NCBI GenBank assembly: GCA_003552785.1
Contig: PUOQ01000045.1
Coordinates: forward strand, 1 to 24,485
Direction of reading: 5' to 3'
DNA: 24,485 nt
Source: Dehalococcoidia bacterium
Lineage (GTDB): Bacteria; Chloroflexota; Dehalococcoidia; Dehalococcoidales; CSSed11-197
The position numbers and the translations under genes were made by a program. This document shows, piece by piece, positions 1 to 7,307 of this stretch. The notes under the pieces were generated by a model. It searched no databases, was not told the origin of the DNA, and worked only from the letters and a program-made list of their open reading frames with translations. Position 1 is the first letter of the stretch; each line of letters begins with the position of its first letter.

Positions 1-99
1 ATAATGGCCTATATTGCCGTGGATGATATGGATCCGTCTGTTGCTGCCCGCACCTGGATGGATGCAAACCCCGACATTGTTGATGGCTGGACGCCTTAA
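1..99 (+). CDS. C-terminal end of a glycine betaine/proline ABC transporter substrate-binding protein (partial)
   Basis: Reading frame 1 is open from the window edge to a TAA at 97-99 and gives 32 residues. The end reads WMDANPDIVDGWTP, which resembles the C-terminus of OpuAC/ProX-type glycine betaine binding proteins, where a W-x-x-x-NPD-V-x-x-W pattern closes the last helix. The family's role is extracellular capture of quaternary amines for an ABC importer. Most of the gene lies outside the window, so the family call rests on this short tail only. A strong terminator follows 28 bases downstream, which fits the end of a transcription unit. Betaine uptake could be linked to the methyl-transfer genes further on, but no betaine-specific MttB-type methyltransferase is present here. 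Confidence 0.6.
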   Translation: MMAYIAVDDMDPSVAARTWMDANPDIVDGWTP

Positions 100-126
100 T
101 TACACTGCTTGCATAAATGTAATATA

Positions 127-160
127 AAAAGGGGAGCTTACCTGGAAAGCTCCCCTTTTT
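127..160. terminator. Bidirectional rho-independent terminator
   Basis: A 9-bp perfect stem (GGGGAGCTT at 131-139 pairing with AAGCTCCCC at 147-155) encloses a 7-base loop. TTTTT follows on the plus strand and an A-run precedes it, so it also reads as a terminator on the minus strand. It ends the binding-protein gene and probably also the minus-strand degV/hydrolase unit. Confidence 0.85.
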
Positions 161-213
161 ATATGGGTAAATATTTCAAAACGGTAAAAACTAACAGGTC
201 GTTAAAGGCTGGT

Positions 214-507
214 TTAAAACGAAGTACAATAGCTGCAGTTACTATGTTTTCTGTAAGGAATGCATATGCTAAGTGCATATTCTGTATCCGGCTTGTCACT
301 ATCGCCAAAACCTACCAGGTCTGGTGCATAAACACGATAGTTTTGTGCCAGAGGTGCAAGGTTGGGTTCCCATTCATCTGAGGCACAGCTGGCGCCCCCA
401 TGGAGAAGAATAACGGGCTTCCCTTCGCCCCCTGTAAGATAATGGGCAGTTATGCCCCCGGTAGTAATCCACCTGTTTTCTAATGTTAGGTTGCTCTGCT
501 GCTTCAA
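214..507 (-). pseudogene. Truncated alpha/beta hydrolase (N-terminal fragment)
   Basis: About 75 residues match the start of an alpha/beta hydrolase fold: the oxyanion strand VILLHGGASCASDEW and the APDLVGFGDSDKP turn. The sequence then changes into about 20 unrelated residues and stops at 97. Family members usually have 250-290 residues, so the nucleophile elbow (GxSxG), acid and histidine are all missing. Another frame just downstream, running to a TAA at 159-161, contains FKPAFNDLL, which looks like the end of such a hydrolase. An internal deletion plus frameshift is therefore possible. The start is a TTG at 507 that overlaps the degV stop (TTGA), so translation was probably coupled. It is unlikely to be a working enzyme. 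Confidence 0.6.
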
Positions 508-1382
508 GTAGTATTATCACCCTGACTATAGAAAGCTACTCCCACAGTGCCCGTGCCGCATGCGTATCCCATTATGGGGCTGAATTCGGTAGCCCATAGT
601 TCGACACAGTTGAATTCTCTAGCAATCCGCTCCTTGAGCGTTTCGGCTTCTTTCGGTGCATAAGCGTGCATTACGGCAGCATGCAGGGGTTTACGGCCCA
701 CCCTTGAATAAATAAGCTGGATTATCCGGTCAAGGCCCCGCTGGTGGTTTCGGGTCATGCCGGTAAATTGTATGGCTCCGGACGAAATGGTAAGAATAGG
801 CTTAATACTCAGTGCTGCGCCTATATTGGAAGCAGGCTTTGGAATGCGGCCGGTGCGGTAAACGTGTTTGATGGTATCGAGTAAAATAAAAAAGGTGACC
901 TGTTTTTTGACCTTTTCAGCGGCTTTAATAACGTCATACAAACTTTTACCTTGGGCGGCCGCCCGGGCTGCAGAAAGCACTACAAAACCCTGCGCGGCAG
1001 TCACATTTTCACAGTCAAAAACCTTTATGGTTGTTTCGGGCAGCTCTTCCTTTGCCCGTTCCATTGCCATACAGGCCATGGAATAGCAGGTACTGAGTTT
1101 CGATGAAAGGGTGAGGCACAAAATGTTATTCGCATGCCTGGCAGCTTTACGGTAGGCATCAAGGTAACTGCCGGCGGACGCAGGGGAGGTCTTAAATTCA
1201 TCGGGATTGATAAGAAACATCTGGTAAGCTTCATCAGGGGTTAAATCAACACCATCCCGGTAGTTTTTGTCTCCAAAGTAAATGATGCTTGGCACAACGG
1301 TGATATCCAGCTCATCAAGCATTTTATTTGGAATGCAGGCGATGCTGTCTGTTATGACTTTGACACCATTCTTTTCAGCCAT
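504..1382 (-). CDS. DegV family fatty-acid-binding protein
   Basis: The 292-residue product has the usual DegV length and opens with the family signature VKVITDSIACIPNKM, followed by VVPSIIYFGDKNYRDGVDL near residues 29-47 and FKTSPASAGSY near 63-73. DegV (FakB-type) proteins are cytosolic and bind one fatty acid; in Firmicutes some hand it to the kinase FakA for phospholipid synthesis. No FakA is present in this window, so the partner is unknown. The ATG is preceded by a weak AAAGAGA site. The gene appears to have its own promoter at 1441-1469 and its stop overlaps the start of the broken hydrolase. The family call is solid; the ligand is not known. Confidence 0.9.
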   Translation of the reverse strand: MAEKNGVKVITDSIACIPNKMLDELDITVVPSIIYFGDKNYRDGVDLTPDEAYQMFLINPDEFKTSPASAGSYLDAYRKAARHANNILCLTLSSKLSTCYSMACMAMERAKEELPETTIKVFDCENVTAAQGFVVLSAARAAAQGKSLYDVIKAAEKVKKQVTFFILLDTIKHVYRTGRIPKPASNIGAALSIKPILTISSGAIQFTGMTRNHQRGLDRIIQLIYSRVGRKPLHAAVMHAYAPKEAETLKERIAREFNCVELWATEFSPIMGYACGTGTVGVAFYSQGDNTT

Positions 1383-1440
1383 AAAAATCTCTTTAGATCC
1401 GAAGCAAAAAGTAGCGGGTACCTAGCCAGTCGATATACTC

Positions 1441-1469
1441 AAAGTATCACCCCGGTAGGCCGATGTCAA
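1441..1469 (-). promoter_or_regulatory. Putative sigma-A promoter of degV
   Basis: Read on the minus strand: TTGACA, a 17-base spacer, then TACTTT, about 60 bases before the degV start. The -35 is perfect and the -10 matches 3 of 6. The spacer begins TCGGCCTACCGG, very like the spacer of the methyltransferase promoter at 9265-9293 (CCGGTCTACCGG). Confidence 0.45.
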
Positions 1470-1575
1470 GATAAATTGCCAGGAAAAAAGCAGGTTATAA
1501 ACTATAAATGGTTGAGGCACATGCTTTTTTACATAATAATTAAATCGTAAAGACGCATATTAGTATAAACCTATG

Positions 1576-3696
1576 CTAAAAGGGGCAGCTTTCACCGGGG
1601 CATCCTCCTGCGTACTCCGAGGTTACCGTATTATAGACAGGAGCTTCGGGCTCACCTTTGTACTGATGACGGGGAAAATATAGCACCTGTTGTTTTTTGC
1701 TGCCATACCGGTAGATGGTAATGCCTTTGCAGCCTTCATTATAAGCCATCAGGTAAGCCTGTTTTACCTGATCTATTCCTGTATGTGCGGGTAAATTTAT
1801 AGTTTTCGATACGGAATTATCAACATATTTTTGAAAGGCCGCCTGCATTCTTATGTGCCATCTAAAGTCAATCTCCCAGTCGGTTACGAAAATACGCCGC
1901 ACATCTTCGGGTATTTGCTCAACATCCCTCAAACTTCCTGTTGAGGCTATTTGCTGCATCATTTCCTGGGAAAAGAAATCGCGCTCCCTTGAAACCTGTT
2001 CGAACAAAGGGTTTATTTCCAGCATCTGCATGCCCTGCATTACGTTACGCATATATGAGATGCCGAAGAGGGGCTCGATGCCGCTGGAGCAACCGGCAAG
2101 GATGCTGATAGTGCCGGTAGGTGCAATGGAAAGAAGAGTGGCGTTGCGTAAACCGGGAGCGCCTGACCTGTCGTAAATGCTTCCCTTAAAGCCGGGAAAG
2201 GCACCACGCTCAGAGGCCAGCCGGGTAGAAGCTTGGTATGCCTGATTATATATAAACTTCATGAGTGCCCCGGCGGTATTCACAGCCTCCTCGGAGTTAT
2301 ACGGAATTCCCATTTTGATCAGGGCATCGGCAAACCCCATAATACCCAGGCCTATCTTGCGGTTTTGCCTGGTTGCTTCCTCTACCTGGGGAAGGGGCAG
2401 GCGATTAATTTCGATAACATTGTCCAGAAAACGTATTGATAACTGGATCACCTTTTTTAATTTTTCCCAATCAATTTGGCCTCCGGTAACCATCTTTGAC
2501 ATGTTGATCGAACCGAGGTTGCAACTTTCATATGGCAGCAATGGCAATTCTCCACAGGGATTGGTTGCTTCGATAGGTCCGAGTTGAGGTGTAGGGTTAT
2601 GACGGTTGATTTCATCAGGGAATATTATGCCGGGGTCGCCGGTTCTCCATGCCTGGTTTACAATCGCATCAAAGAGCTCTCTGGCCTGGATGGATCCTGA
2701 AGAGGTACCTGTGCGGGGATTTATCAATGGCTGCAACTTATTTTGGGTAACTGCCTGCATGAACTCATCGGTAAGGGCAACAGATATGTTAAAATTGTCC
2801 AGAAAACCTTCATTGTTTTTGGAGAAGATAAAATCCCTGATGTCGGGGTGATCAATGCGCAAAATGCCCATGTTGGCACCCCGTCTTCTGCCTCCCTGTT
2901 TGATAACTTCCGTGGCCGTATTAAATATTTTCATAAAAGAAACCGGGCCGGAGGCAATGCCCCTGGTGGAGCACACCACATCTCCCATCGGCCTTAGACG
3001 GCTGAAAGAGAACCCCGTCCCTCCTCCAGACTGGTGGATTAGGGCCATATGTTTTAAGGATTCAAAAATTTCAATCATCGAGTCCTCCACCGGCAGGACA
3101 AAACAGGCAGAGAGCTGACCCAGCGGAGTGCCGGCATTCATCAGGGTAGGTGAATTGGGCAGGAATTCAAGGTTTTTCATAAGTTGAAAAAAATCTTCTT
3201 CCAGGCCGGAAATGTCAGCTTTTGGTTTAAACTCCTTTTCGGCAGAAGCCACGCATGATGCTACTCTTTGAAACATTTGGCCGGGGGTTTCCAGGATACG
3301 TCCGGAATCATCCTTTAAAAGATAGCGTTTCTCAAGCACCCGAATGGCGTTGATACCCAGTTTCAGGTCGTCATGAACCCCCAATTTGTTTTTGATCTGT
3401 CGGGACTGCTCTCTTTGTTTTCGGTAGAGGATATAAGCCCTGGCTGCCGAAACGTAGTTCCGGTAAATGAGCACCTCTTCAACAATATCCTGCACCTCCT
3501 CAACCGTGGGCATTCGTCCGGCAAATCGGGTCTTCGCCTTGTCGACCACTTCTCCGGACAGTTTTGCAGCTATACGCTCATCACCGGTAGCGGTAGCTGT
3601 CAGGGCTTTTTGAATGGCGATTTTGATTTTTTCCGGTTCGAAATTTGCCAGTGAGCCATCCCGTTTTTGGATTTGTGTTATTTTTTTGTTCTTCAT
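1576..3696 (-). CDS. nrdJ: Adenosylcobalamin-dependent (class II) ribonucleotide reductase
   Basis: This 706-residue enzyme reduces ribonucleotides to deoxyribonucleotides using a cobalamin-generated thiyl radical and needs no oxygen. An N-terminal ATP-cone (about residues 5-95) is the expected allosteric activity site. Catalytic residues follow: C198 in LSACFVLP, the radical cysteine C381 and E383 in NPCGELP, and C392 in ESCNLGSIN. The spacing between C381, E383 and C392 equals that of the well-studied Thermotoga NrdJ (C322, E324, C333). The C-terminus ends CPGESCPF, giving a C-x4-C pair (699, 704) suited to thioredoxin-type re-reduction. It appears to be a single-gene unit with a weak ribosome site (AAAGAG); I saw no clear promoter or NrdR box upstream. 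Its cobalamin demand fits the corrinoid methyltransferases in the same window. Confidence 0.95.
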   Translation of the reverse strand: MKNKKITQIQKRDGSLANFEPEKIKIAIQKALTATATGDERIAAKLSGEVVDKAKTRFAGRMPTVEEVQDIVEEVLIYRNYVSAARAYILYRKQREQSRQIKNKLGVHDDLKLGINAIRVLEKRYLLKDDSGRILETPGQMFQRVASCVASAEKEFKPKADISGLEEDFFQLMKNLEFLPNSPTLMNAGTPLGQLSACFVLPVEDSMIEIFESLKHMALIHQSGGGTGFSFSRLRPMGDVVCSTRGIASGPVSFMKIFNTATEVIKQGGRRRGANMGILRIDHPDIRDFIFSKNNEGFLDNFNISVALTDEFMQAVTQNKLQPLINPRTGTSSGSIQARELFDAIVNQAWRTGDPGIIFPDEINRHNPTPQLGPIEATNPCGELPLLPYESCNLGSINMSKMVTGGQIDWEKLKKVIQLSIRFLDNVIEINRLPLPQVEEATRQNRKIGLGIMGFADALIKMGIPYNSEEAVNTAGALMKFIYNQAYQASTRLASERGAFPGFKGSIYDRSGAPGLRNATLLSIAPTGTISILAGCSSGIEPLFGISYMRNVMQGMQMLEINPLFEQVSRERDFFSQEMMQQIASTGSLRDVEQIPEDVRRIFVTDWEIDFRWHIRMQAAFQKYVDNSVSKTINLPAHTGIDQVKQAYLMAYNEGCKGITIYRYGSKKQQVLYFPRHQYKGEPEAPVYNTVTSEYAGGCPGESCPF

Positions 3697-3781
3697 AAAT
3701 TGAAACTCTTTGCCTTTATTTTATTCGCTGCAAACATTTTGCCATTGCTTGATGGGCAACACAAGACTTATTGAAAATATG

Positions 3782-4612
3782 TCAGGTTTTGCTGTGAGGG
3801 GTTTTATTTGTCGTTGAAGGGGTCTGGCGGTAAAGGCGGAGGCGGCGTACAAGGCAAAAAACGGCAGTAATAAAAAATAAAACTGATATCAATTGTGCTT
3901 GAGTCAAATTCAATGCTACCTGCAGTTCCTGGTATTCTCCACGGGAAAAAAAGATTAGAAATCTGCTGGCTGAATGACCAATTATAAAAATAAGGAAAGT
4001 GATTCCTTCTATCGGCCTTAAGTATCTGGCGGTTAGAAAAAGAATGCTGCCGAGGGCCAGAAACCATATAGCTTCATATGCTTGAGCAGGGTGAAGGGCT
4101 TTGTTGAGTAACTCAGGTGCAACATGACTGTTCGGATTGGTATAGGTAAAACTCCAGGGAAGTCCGGTAGGATTACCGTAGCAGCAGCCATGAATCACGC
4201 AACCAATTCTGCCAAATGAAAGTCCGATTAACAGTGGCACCGCAATCAAATCCAGAAATTTCCAAACGGGCAGCTTTTTCAACCAGGAGAATAGTAATGC
4301 AAAGGAAAGCCCGCCAATTAACATGCCATATTGAGAAAAGCCACCTGTCCAGAAAAGCGGGATTAGGTGTAAGTTAACCGAGTAATAATCAAACTTGTCT
4401 ATTACATGAAAAAGCCTGGCTCCAATAAGTCCACCGGGGATGGCCGTTAAAAGAGCGAAAAGTGTACTACGACCATCAAGGCCATACTTGCCCGAGAGTT
4501 TTATGGCAATAAAGAGGGAAATAAGCAGGCCGGCAAGTAATAATACCAGGTACCAGGTGATTGCAACAGGATAATCAACCAGGTAAGGGTTTAGTCCTAT
4601 GGTTACCGTCAT
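3782..4612 (-). CDS. Lgt-family prolipoprotein diacylglyceryl transferase-like membrane protein
   Basis: The 276-residue protein has about seven hydrophobic segments and the ordered landmarks of Lgt: GGLIGARLFHVI (about 75-86), GGFSQYGMLIGG (about 90-101), GRIGCVIHGCCYG (about 134-146) and HPAQAYEAIW. Lgt moves diacylglycerol from phosphatidylglycerol onto the lipobox cysteine of prelipoproteins in the cytoplasmic membrane. However, positions that are His in FHGG and Asn/Glu in GRIGNFINGE of classical Lgt are Tyr and Cys here. That pattern belongs to a divergent Lgt-like subgroup, so the activity is uncertain and I give no gene symbol. AAAGG stands 8 bases before the ATG. It is the last gene of a probable four-gene set headed by a lipoprotein. 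Confidence 0.8.
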   Translation of the reverse strand: MTVTIGLNPYLVDYPVAITWYLVLLLAGLLISLFIAIKLSGKYGLDGRSTLFALLTAIPGGLIGARLFHVIDKFDYYSVNLHLIPLFWTGGFSQYGMLIGGLSFALLFSWLKKLPVWKFLDLIAVPLLIGLSFGRIGCVIHGCCYGNPTGLPWSFTYTNPNSHVAPELLNKALHPAQAYEAIWFLALGSILFLTARYLRPIEGITFLIFIIGHSASRFLIFFSRGEYQELQVALNLTQAQLISVLFFITAVFCLVRRLRLYRQTPSTTNKTPHSKT

Positions 4613-4665
4613 CTCATTAACCTTTAAGGTGCCATCCGTGCTGATTCAAACAAGGAGTTGCTTAC

Positions 4666-4863
4666 TTAATCAGTCCGATTGCGTAAAAAAGCAAGTATCC
4701 CGCTCAGAAATACCACGCCTATCCCAAGGCCCATGGCTCCTTGCCACAACTTGAAATCATCAAAAGTGGCAAACCTGTAATAAACCCCCAGGGCAAGAGT
4801 TATCAGGCCTGCTAAAAAGAGTATCCAGCATGAAGCATTCATTAATAATTTAAGTTCTCGCAT
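4666..4863 (-). CDS. Small two-helix membrane protein, unknown function
   Basis: A 65-residue protein with two hydrophobic stretches (about residues 12-30 and 42-60) and a charged RNRTD tail. The start is chosen at 4863 because AGGAGGT stands 6 bases before that ATG; an in-frame upstream extension to 4929 would lie inside the previous gene. It overlaps the end of the 4850-5050 gene by 14 bases. The two small proteins share a W-I-L-x-x-x-G-L pattern in the first helix and have nearly equal length, so they may be old tandem duplicates. I do not recognise the family. Confidence 0.7.
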   Translation of the reverse strand: MRELKLLMNASCWILFLAGLITLALGVYYRFATFDDFKLWQGAMGLGIGVVFLSGILAFLRNRTD

Positions 4864-5050
4864 TTTGACCTCCTGTTTTTGAGAGCAGGTAAACAAGTAT
4901 TCCACCAGCCGTAATAGACAGCGGGCCAAAACCTATACGGATTATCCAGCATGGATTGCCAGATAGCAGGGCAGCAATTCCATCAAAAAGGCAGAATAAA
5001 CCAAAAATTAATAAAATCCAGGCCGCCAATTTGATAACTATTTTTTCCAT
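4850..5050 (-). CDS. Small two-helix membrane protein, unknown function
   Basis: A 66-residue protein starting MEKIVIKLAAWILL with two probable transmembrane helices (about 7-28 and 38-56) and a polar tail. AGGAGT stands 6 bases before the ATG. It lies 50 bases after the SagB-like lipoprotein and overlaps the next small membrane gene, so co-transcription is likely. No motif or known family is visible. It could be an accessory membrane subunit for its neighbours, but nothing in the sequence proves that. Confidence 0.7.
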   Translation of the reverse strand: MEKIVIKLAAWILLIFGLFCLFDGIAALLSGNPCWIIRIGFGPLSITAGGILVYLLSKTGGQNART

Positions 5051-5100
5051 ATTGCGACTCCTAAAACATAAATTTCTAAATCAGATAAGGGCGTAAAGCC

Positions 5101-5829
5101 TTATGTTTTTCCCACCGGCATAATGTAAAGCGGCTCTTCATTTTGAGGTAGTTGCAAAATATCGCGTACCTGTTCGTCATAAAAAGCTCCGATGGTAACA
5201 GTGCCCAGTTGTAATGCTGTTGCCTGCAGGTACACGTTTTGTGATGCGTGGCCAGCTTCCATATGAACGTACCGTTCACCCCGGTCTCCATACCTTTGTG
5301 TGGTACGCTCATAGACAGCAGTAAAAACGATGTTGGCACCGGCTTCTCTTACCCAGCTCTGCCCCAGTGCTGCAGATGCCAGCTCTCCCATAACATCTTC
5401 TCCAAGCACCTTGATGAGCTCGTGTTCAACAGGGTCGTAACGGTAAACCCCGGAACTTAAATCCTCCACGTTTCCGGTTACCAGGTAAGTCTCCAGGGGA
5501 TAGGTTGCACCGGCCGATGGTGCTGCTCTAAATTCACTGGAAGGCTCTGTTATTCCCTGGGCTGCCCATAATAATTGGGAGACTTCAGCCAGCGTCAGGG
5601 GTTCTTCTGTATAACTCCTGACCGACCTTCGTTCCTGTAGCGCTTGTTCCAGGGAGTAATCACTGTCGGTTTCCGGTTCGGGTAGAGTTAACCTGGCATT
5701 TTCCGGCAAAGCGTTGTTTGATGGTCCTTCAGGTGGCACGCATCCGGTTAAAATGAATGGTACTGCCAGCATGAAGACGATAGACGGCTTGAATAATTTT
5801 AGCCTCTTTTTACTTTTCATTATTCTCAT
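5101..5829 (-). CDS. SagB/ThcOx-type nitroreductase-fold oxidoreductase, predicted lipoprotein
   Basis: The 242-residue product has a positively charged N-terminus, a hydrophobic stretch and the lipobox ILTGC with C30, so it should be lipid-anchored outside the membrane. The mature part starts with a Pro/Glu/Asp-rich linker, then RRSVRSYTEEPLTL and LLWAAQGITEP (about 67-95), typical of FMN-binding nitroreductases of the SagB type, then SAGATYPLETYLV and a C-terminal HMEAGHASQNVYLQATALQLG block. SagB-like enzymes use FMN, for example to oxidise azolines in peptide maturation, but many members are of unknown role. No YcaO cyclodehydratase or precursor peptide is visible here. GGAGGG stands 5 bases before the chosen ATG at 5829. 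An Lgt-family gene closes the same gene set. Confidence 0.8.
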   Translation of the reverse strand: MRIMKSKKRLKLFKPSIVFMLAVPFILTGCVPPEGPSNNALPENARLTLPEPETDSDYSLEQALQERRSVRSYTEEPLTLAEVSQLLWAAQGITEPSSEFRAAPSAGATYPLETYLVTGNVEDLSSGVYRYDPVEHELIKVLGEDVMGELASAALGQSWVREAGANIVFTAVYERTTQRYGDRGERYVHMEAGHASQNVYLQATALQLGTVTIGAFYDEQVRDILQLPQNEEPLYIMPVGKT

Positions 5830-6047
5830 TTTGACCCTCCTTTTTTGTTCTTATATGTGTATTTTACCAAACAAAAAGGTATTTTAAAGGCAATTTTTGG
5901 AAAATTTTTTCTAGCTGCTGGTTAAATCCTGGTGTTTTATTTTTTGTATACAATTACAGGATTAATGGAGGTACTTGCGAAACCGGGAGCATAACTGTTA
6001 TAAGTGGGTAGGTTATTAAAATTTTCAAATGCGGGGGAAGTTGTCAA

Positions 6048-6248
6048 TTGTCAAACGAAAAAAATGAAAAAAAGAATGTTTTAAAAGGTGAAACCTCCTC
6101 AAGCAAAAAAACCCAGGCCGAACAGGAAGGAGTAAAATTTACCTGTAAAATTTGTGGTGAGTCCAGAAGTATAAAGGATATGAAGAGTGCCACGACATTT
6201 TTTCCGCCCGTTACCATGTGTAGCCGGTGTTTTAAAAAGTTCCAGTAA
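6048..6248 (+). CDS. Small zinc-ribbon protein, unknown function
   Basis: A 66-residue protein with a Lys/Glu/Ser-rich, probably disordered first 28 residues, then a compact zinc-binding part with CKIC at about 33-36 and CSRC at about 58-61. The spacing suits a four-cysteine zinc ribbon. The start is a TTG with GGGGGAAG about 8 bases upstream. It is the only plus-strand gene between 100 and 10900, facing the 6353-6547 gene. The family is not recognised. A nucleic-acid or protein-binding role is possible from the fold type only. Confidence 0.65.
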   Translation: MSNEKNEKKNVLKGETSSSKKTQAEQEGVKFTCKICGESRSIKDMKSATTFFPPVTMCSRCFKKFQ

Positions 6249-6270
6249 TAAAAGTAAGTGAGGCAGAAAT

Positions 6271-6300
6271 TTGTACCCGGTTTTTTACGGGTTGTGGTTT
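6271..6300 (+). terminator. Weak hairpin after the zinc-ribbon gene
   Basis: ACCCG (6275-6279) can pair with CGGGT (6288-6292) around an 8-base loop, followed by a broken T-run (TGTGGTTTTTG). It sits 27 bases after the stop codon. The stem is short, so this is tentative. Confidence 0.3.
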
Positions 6301-6352
6301 TTGTTAAAAGTTTAAAAACTTTTTGGAGATAGGGCCATTAATTACTTTCAAT

Positions 6353-6547
6353 TTAATCGAGGTGGCTCTTGATAAGCTGGCGTAATCCTGCTATGTTGTC
6401 TTCCTTTTCCTGGATAATTCTTTGCCAGAATATGCGGCACTGGTCGCAATTGGTCGCATCTGTCAGGTAGTTGTTATTTATGCGCCACAGGCTTTTGCTT
6501 TCTTCAGTGAGTTGCGCAAACAAATTATAGGCGTGGTTGTCCAGCAT
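6353..6547 (-). CDS. Small conserved-looking protein with a CxxC pair
   Basis: A 64-residue protein, mostly helical in character, with one CDQC pair near residues 34-37 and a WRINNNYL segment. The start is set at the ATG at 6547 because AGGAGG lies 8 bases upstream; an in-frame GTG three codons earlier is part of the ribosome site itself. It follows the 83-residue gene with an 87-base gap. The family is not recognised. The single CxxC could act as half of a metal site in a dimer or as a redox pair, which is inference. Confidence 0.65.
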   Translation of the reverse strand: MLDNHAYNLFAQLTEESKSLWRINNNYLTDATNCDQCRIFWQRIIQEKEDNIAGLRQLIKSHLD

Positions 6548-6634
6548 GATAACCACCTCCTTTCAATGCTGGTCCATATTCCGGGCAGGGCAGGACGCGG
6601 TATTTAATATATACCTGGTCTGGCCTCAGCCAGG

Positions 6635-6886
6635 TTACTTGAGATATATTTCATCAGGCCCGGCAGAAAAGCGATTACCGCAAGCAGGGCAGGAAAAAAC
6701 CAGCCGGGTAATGGTGGTGCGGTTGCCCTCGGTATCACGGTCGTGGCTGGTTATAGAGCAGTCACACCCATCCTCCGGGCATACAGCGCAAATATTATAA
6801 ATGTAACCTGTTTTGGGGTCTTTGAAGCTTAGTTTGCCATCCGAGAGCATTTCTGAAATTCTTGTTTTATCCTTGACCTTTTCCAT
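6635..6886 (-). CDS. Small cysteine-rich probable zinc-binding protein
   Basis: An 83-residue protein with CAVCPEDGCDC in the middle (about residues 34-44) and CPACG near 66-70, giving five cysteines arranged like one or two zinc knuckles. The start is set at the ATG at 6886, which has AGGAGG 7 bases upstream; the in-frame TTG seven codons earlier lies before that site. A near-perfect promoter lies at 6990-7018. No family is recognised. Together with 6353-6547 it may form a two-gene unit of small metal-binding proteins. Confidence 0.65.
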   Translation of the reverse strand: MEKVKDKTRISEMLSDGKLSFKDPKTGYIYNICAVCPEDGCDCSITSHDRDTEGNRTTITRLVFSCPACGNRFSAGPDEIYLK

Positions 6887-6989
6887 GCCGCTACCTCCTG
6901 TGTACAATTTTAAACCTTACCCGTTCGATGGTTTCGGCAGTGTTTGTTAAGCAGGTGGCAGTAATTTCAGGATTGCCAGTTGCAGTTTG

Positions 6990-7018
6990 AGTATAGTTTA
7001 TAAATTTCCACCTGTCAA
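6990..7018 (-). promoter_or_regulatory. Strong sigma-A promoter for the 6886/6547 small genes
   Basis: On the minus strand: TTGACA, exactly 17 bases, then TATACT (5 of 6), about 100 bases before the start at 6886. It lies in the 421-base gap 6887-7307. Apart from this promoter the gap holds only a 9-base direct repeat, GCCTGGCAT, at 7159-7167 and 7181-7189, and no supported gene. Confidence 0.7.
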
Positions 7019-7307
7019 AGGTTTTCAGGGCTTTTTTTACACTAATTAATTGCTTTGTTCACTACATCAACTGCCGGCAGACGGCGGTTGAGTGCATCCG
7101 GTAAACATGGCCCCGGCCACGCTTTAATTCTGCTTTTTAAAACATTTAAAGGTTCCTTGCCTGGCATAAAATTGAAATTGGCCTGGCATTTAAATATTAT
7201 ATTTTTAAACAGGTGAATCATAAAGGCTCAAGTTGAAAAGGCTGGAATTTATAACCGCTCCATAAATGGTTACAGGACGGTGTAGTTCCTGGTATTTTAA
7301 AAACGAT

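Noticed and set aside
5945..6000. Promoter (TGTATACAAT) and a 14-codon TTG ORF before the zinc-ribbon gene
   Set aside because: The -10 is fair but there is no matching -35, and the ORF has only a three-base spacing from its ribosome site.
7159..7189. Direct repeat GCCTGGCAT as a CRISPR or attachment site
   Set aside because: Only two 9-base copies, no further units, and no integrase or cas gene nearby.
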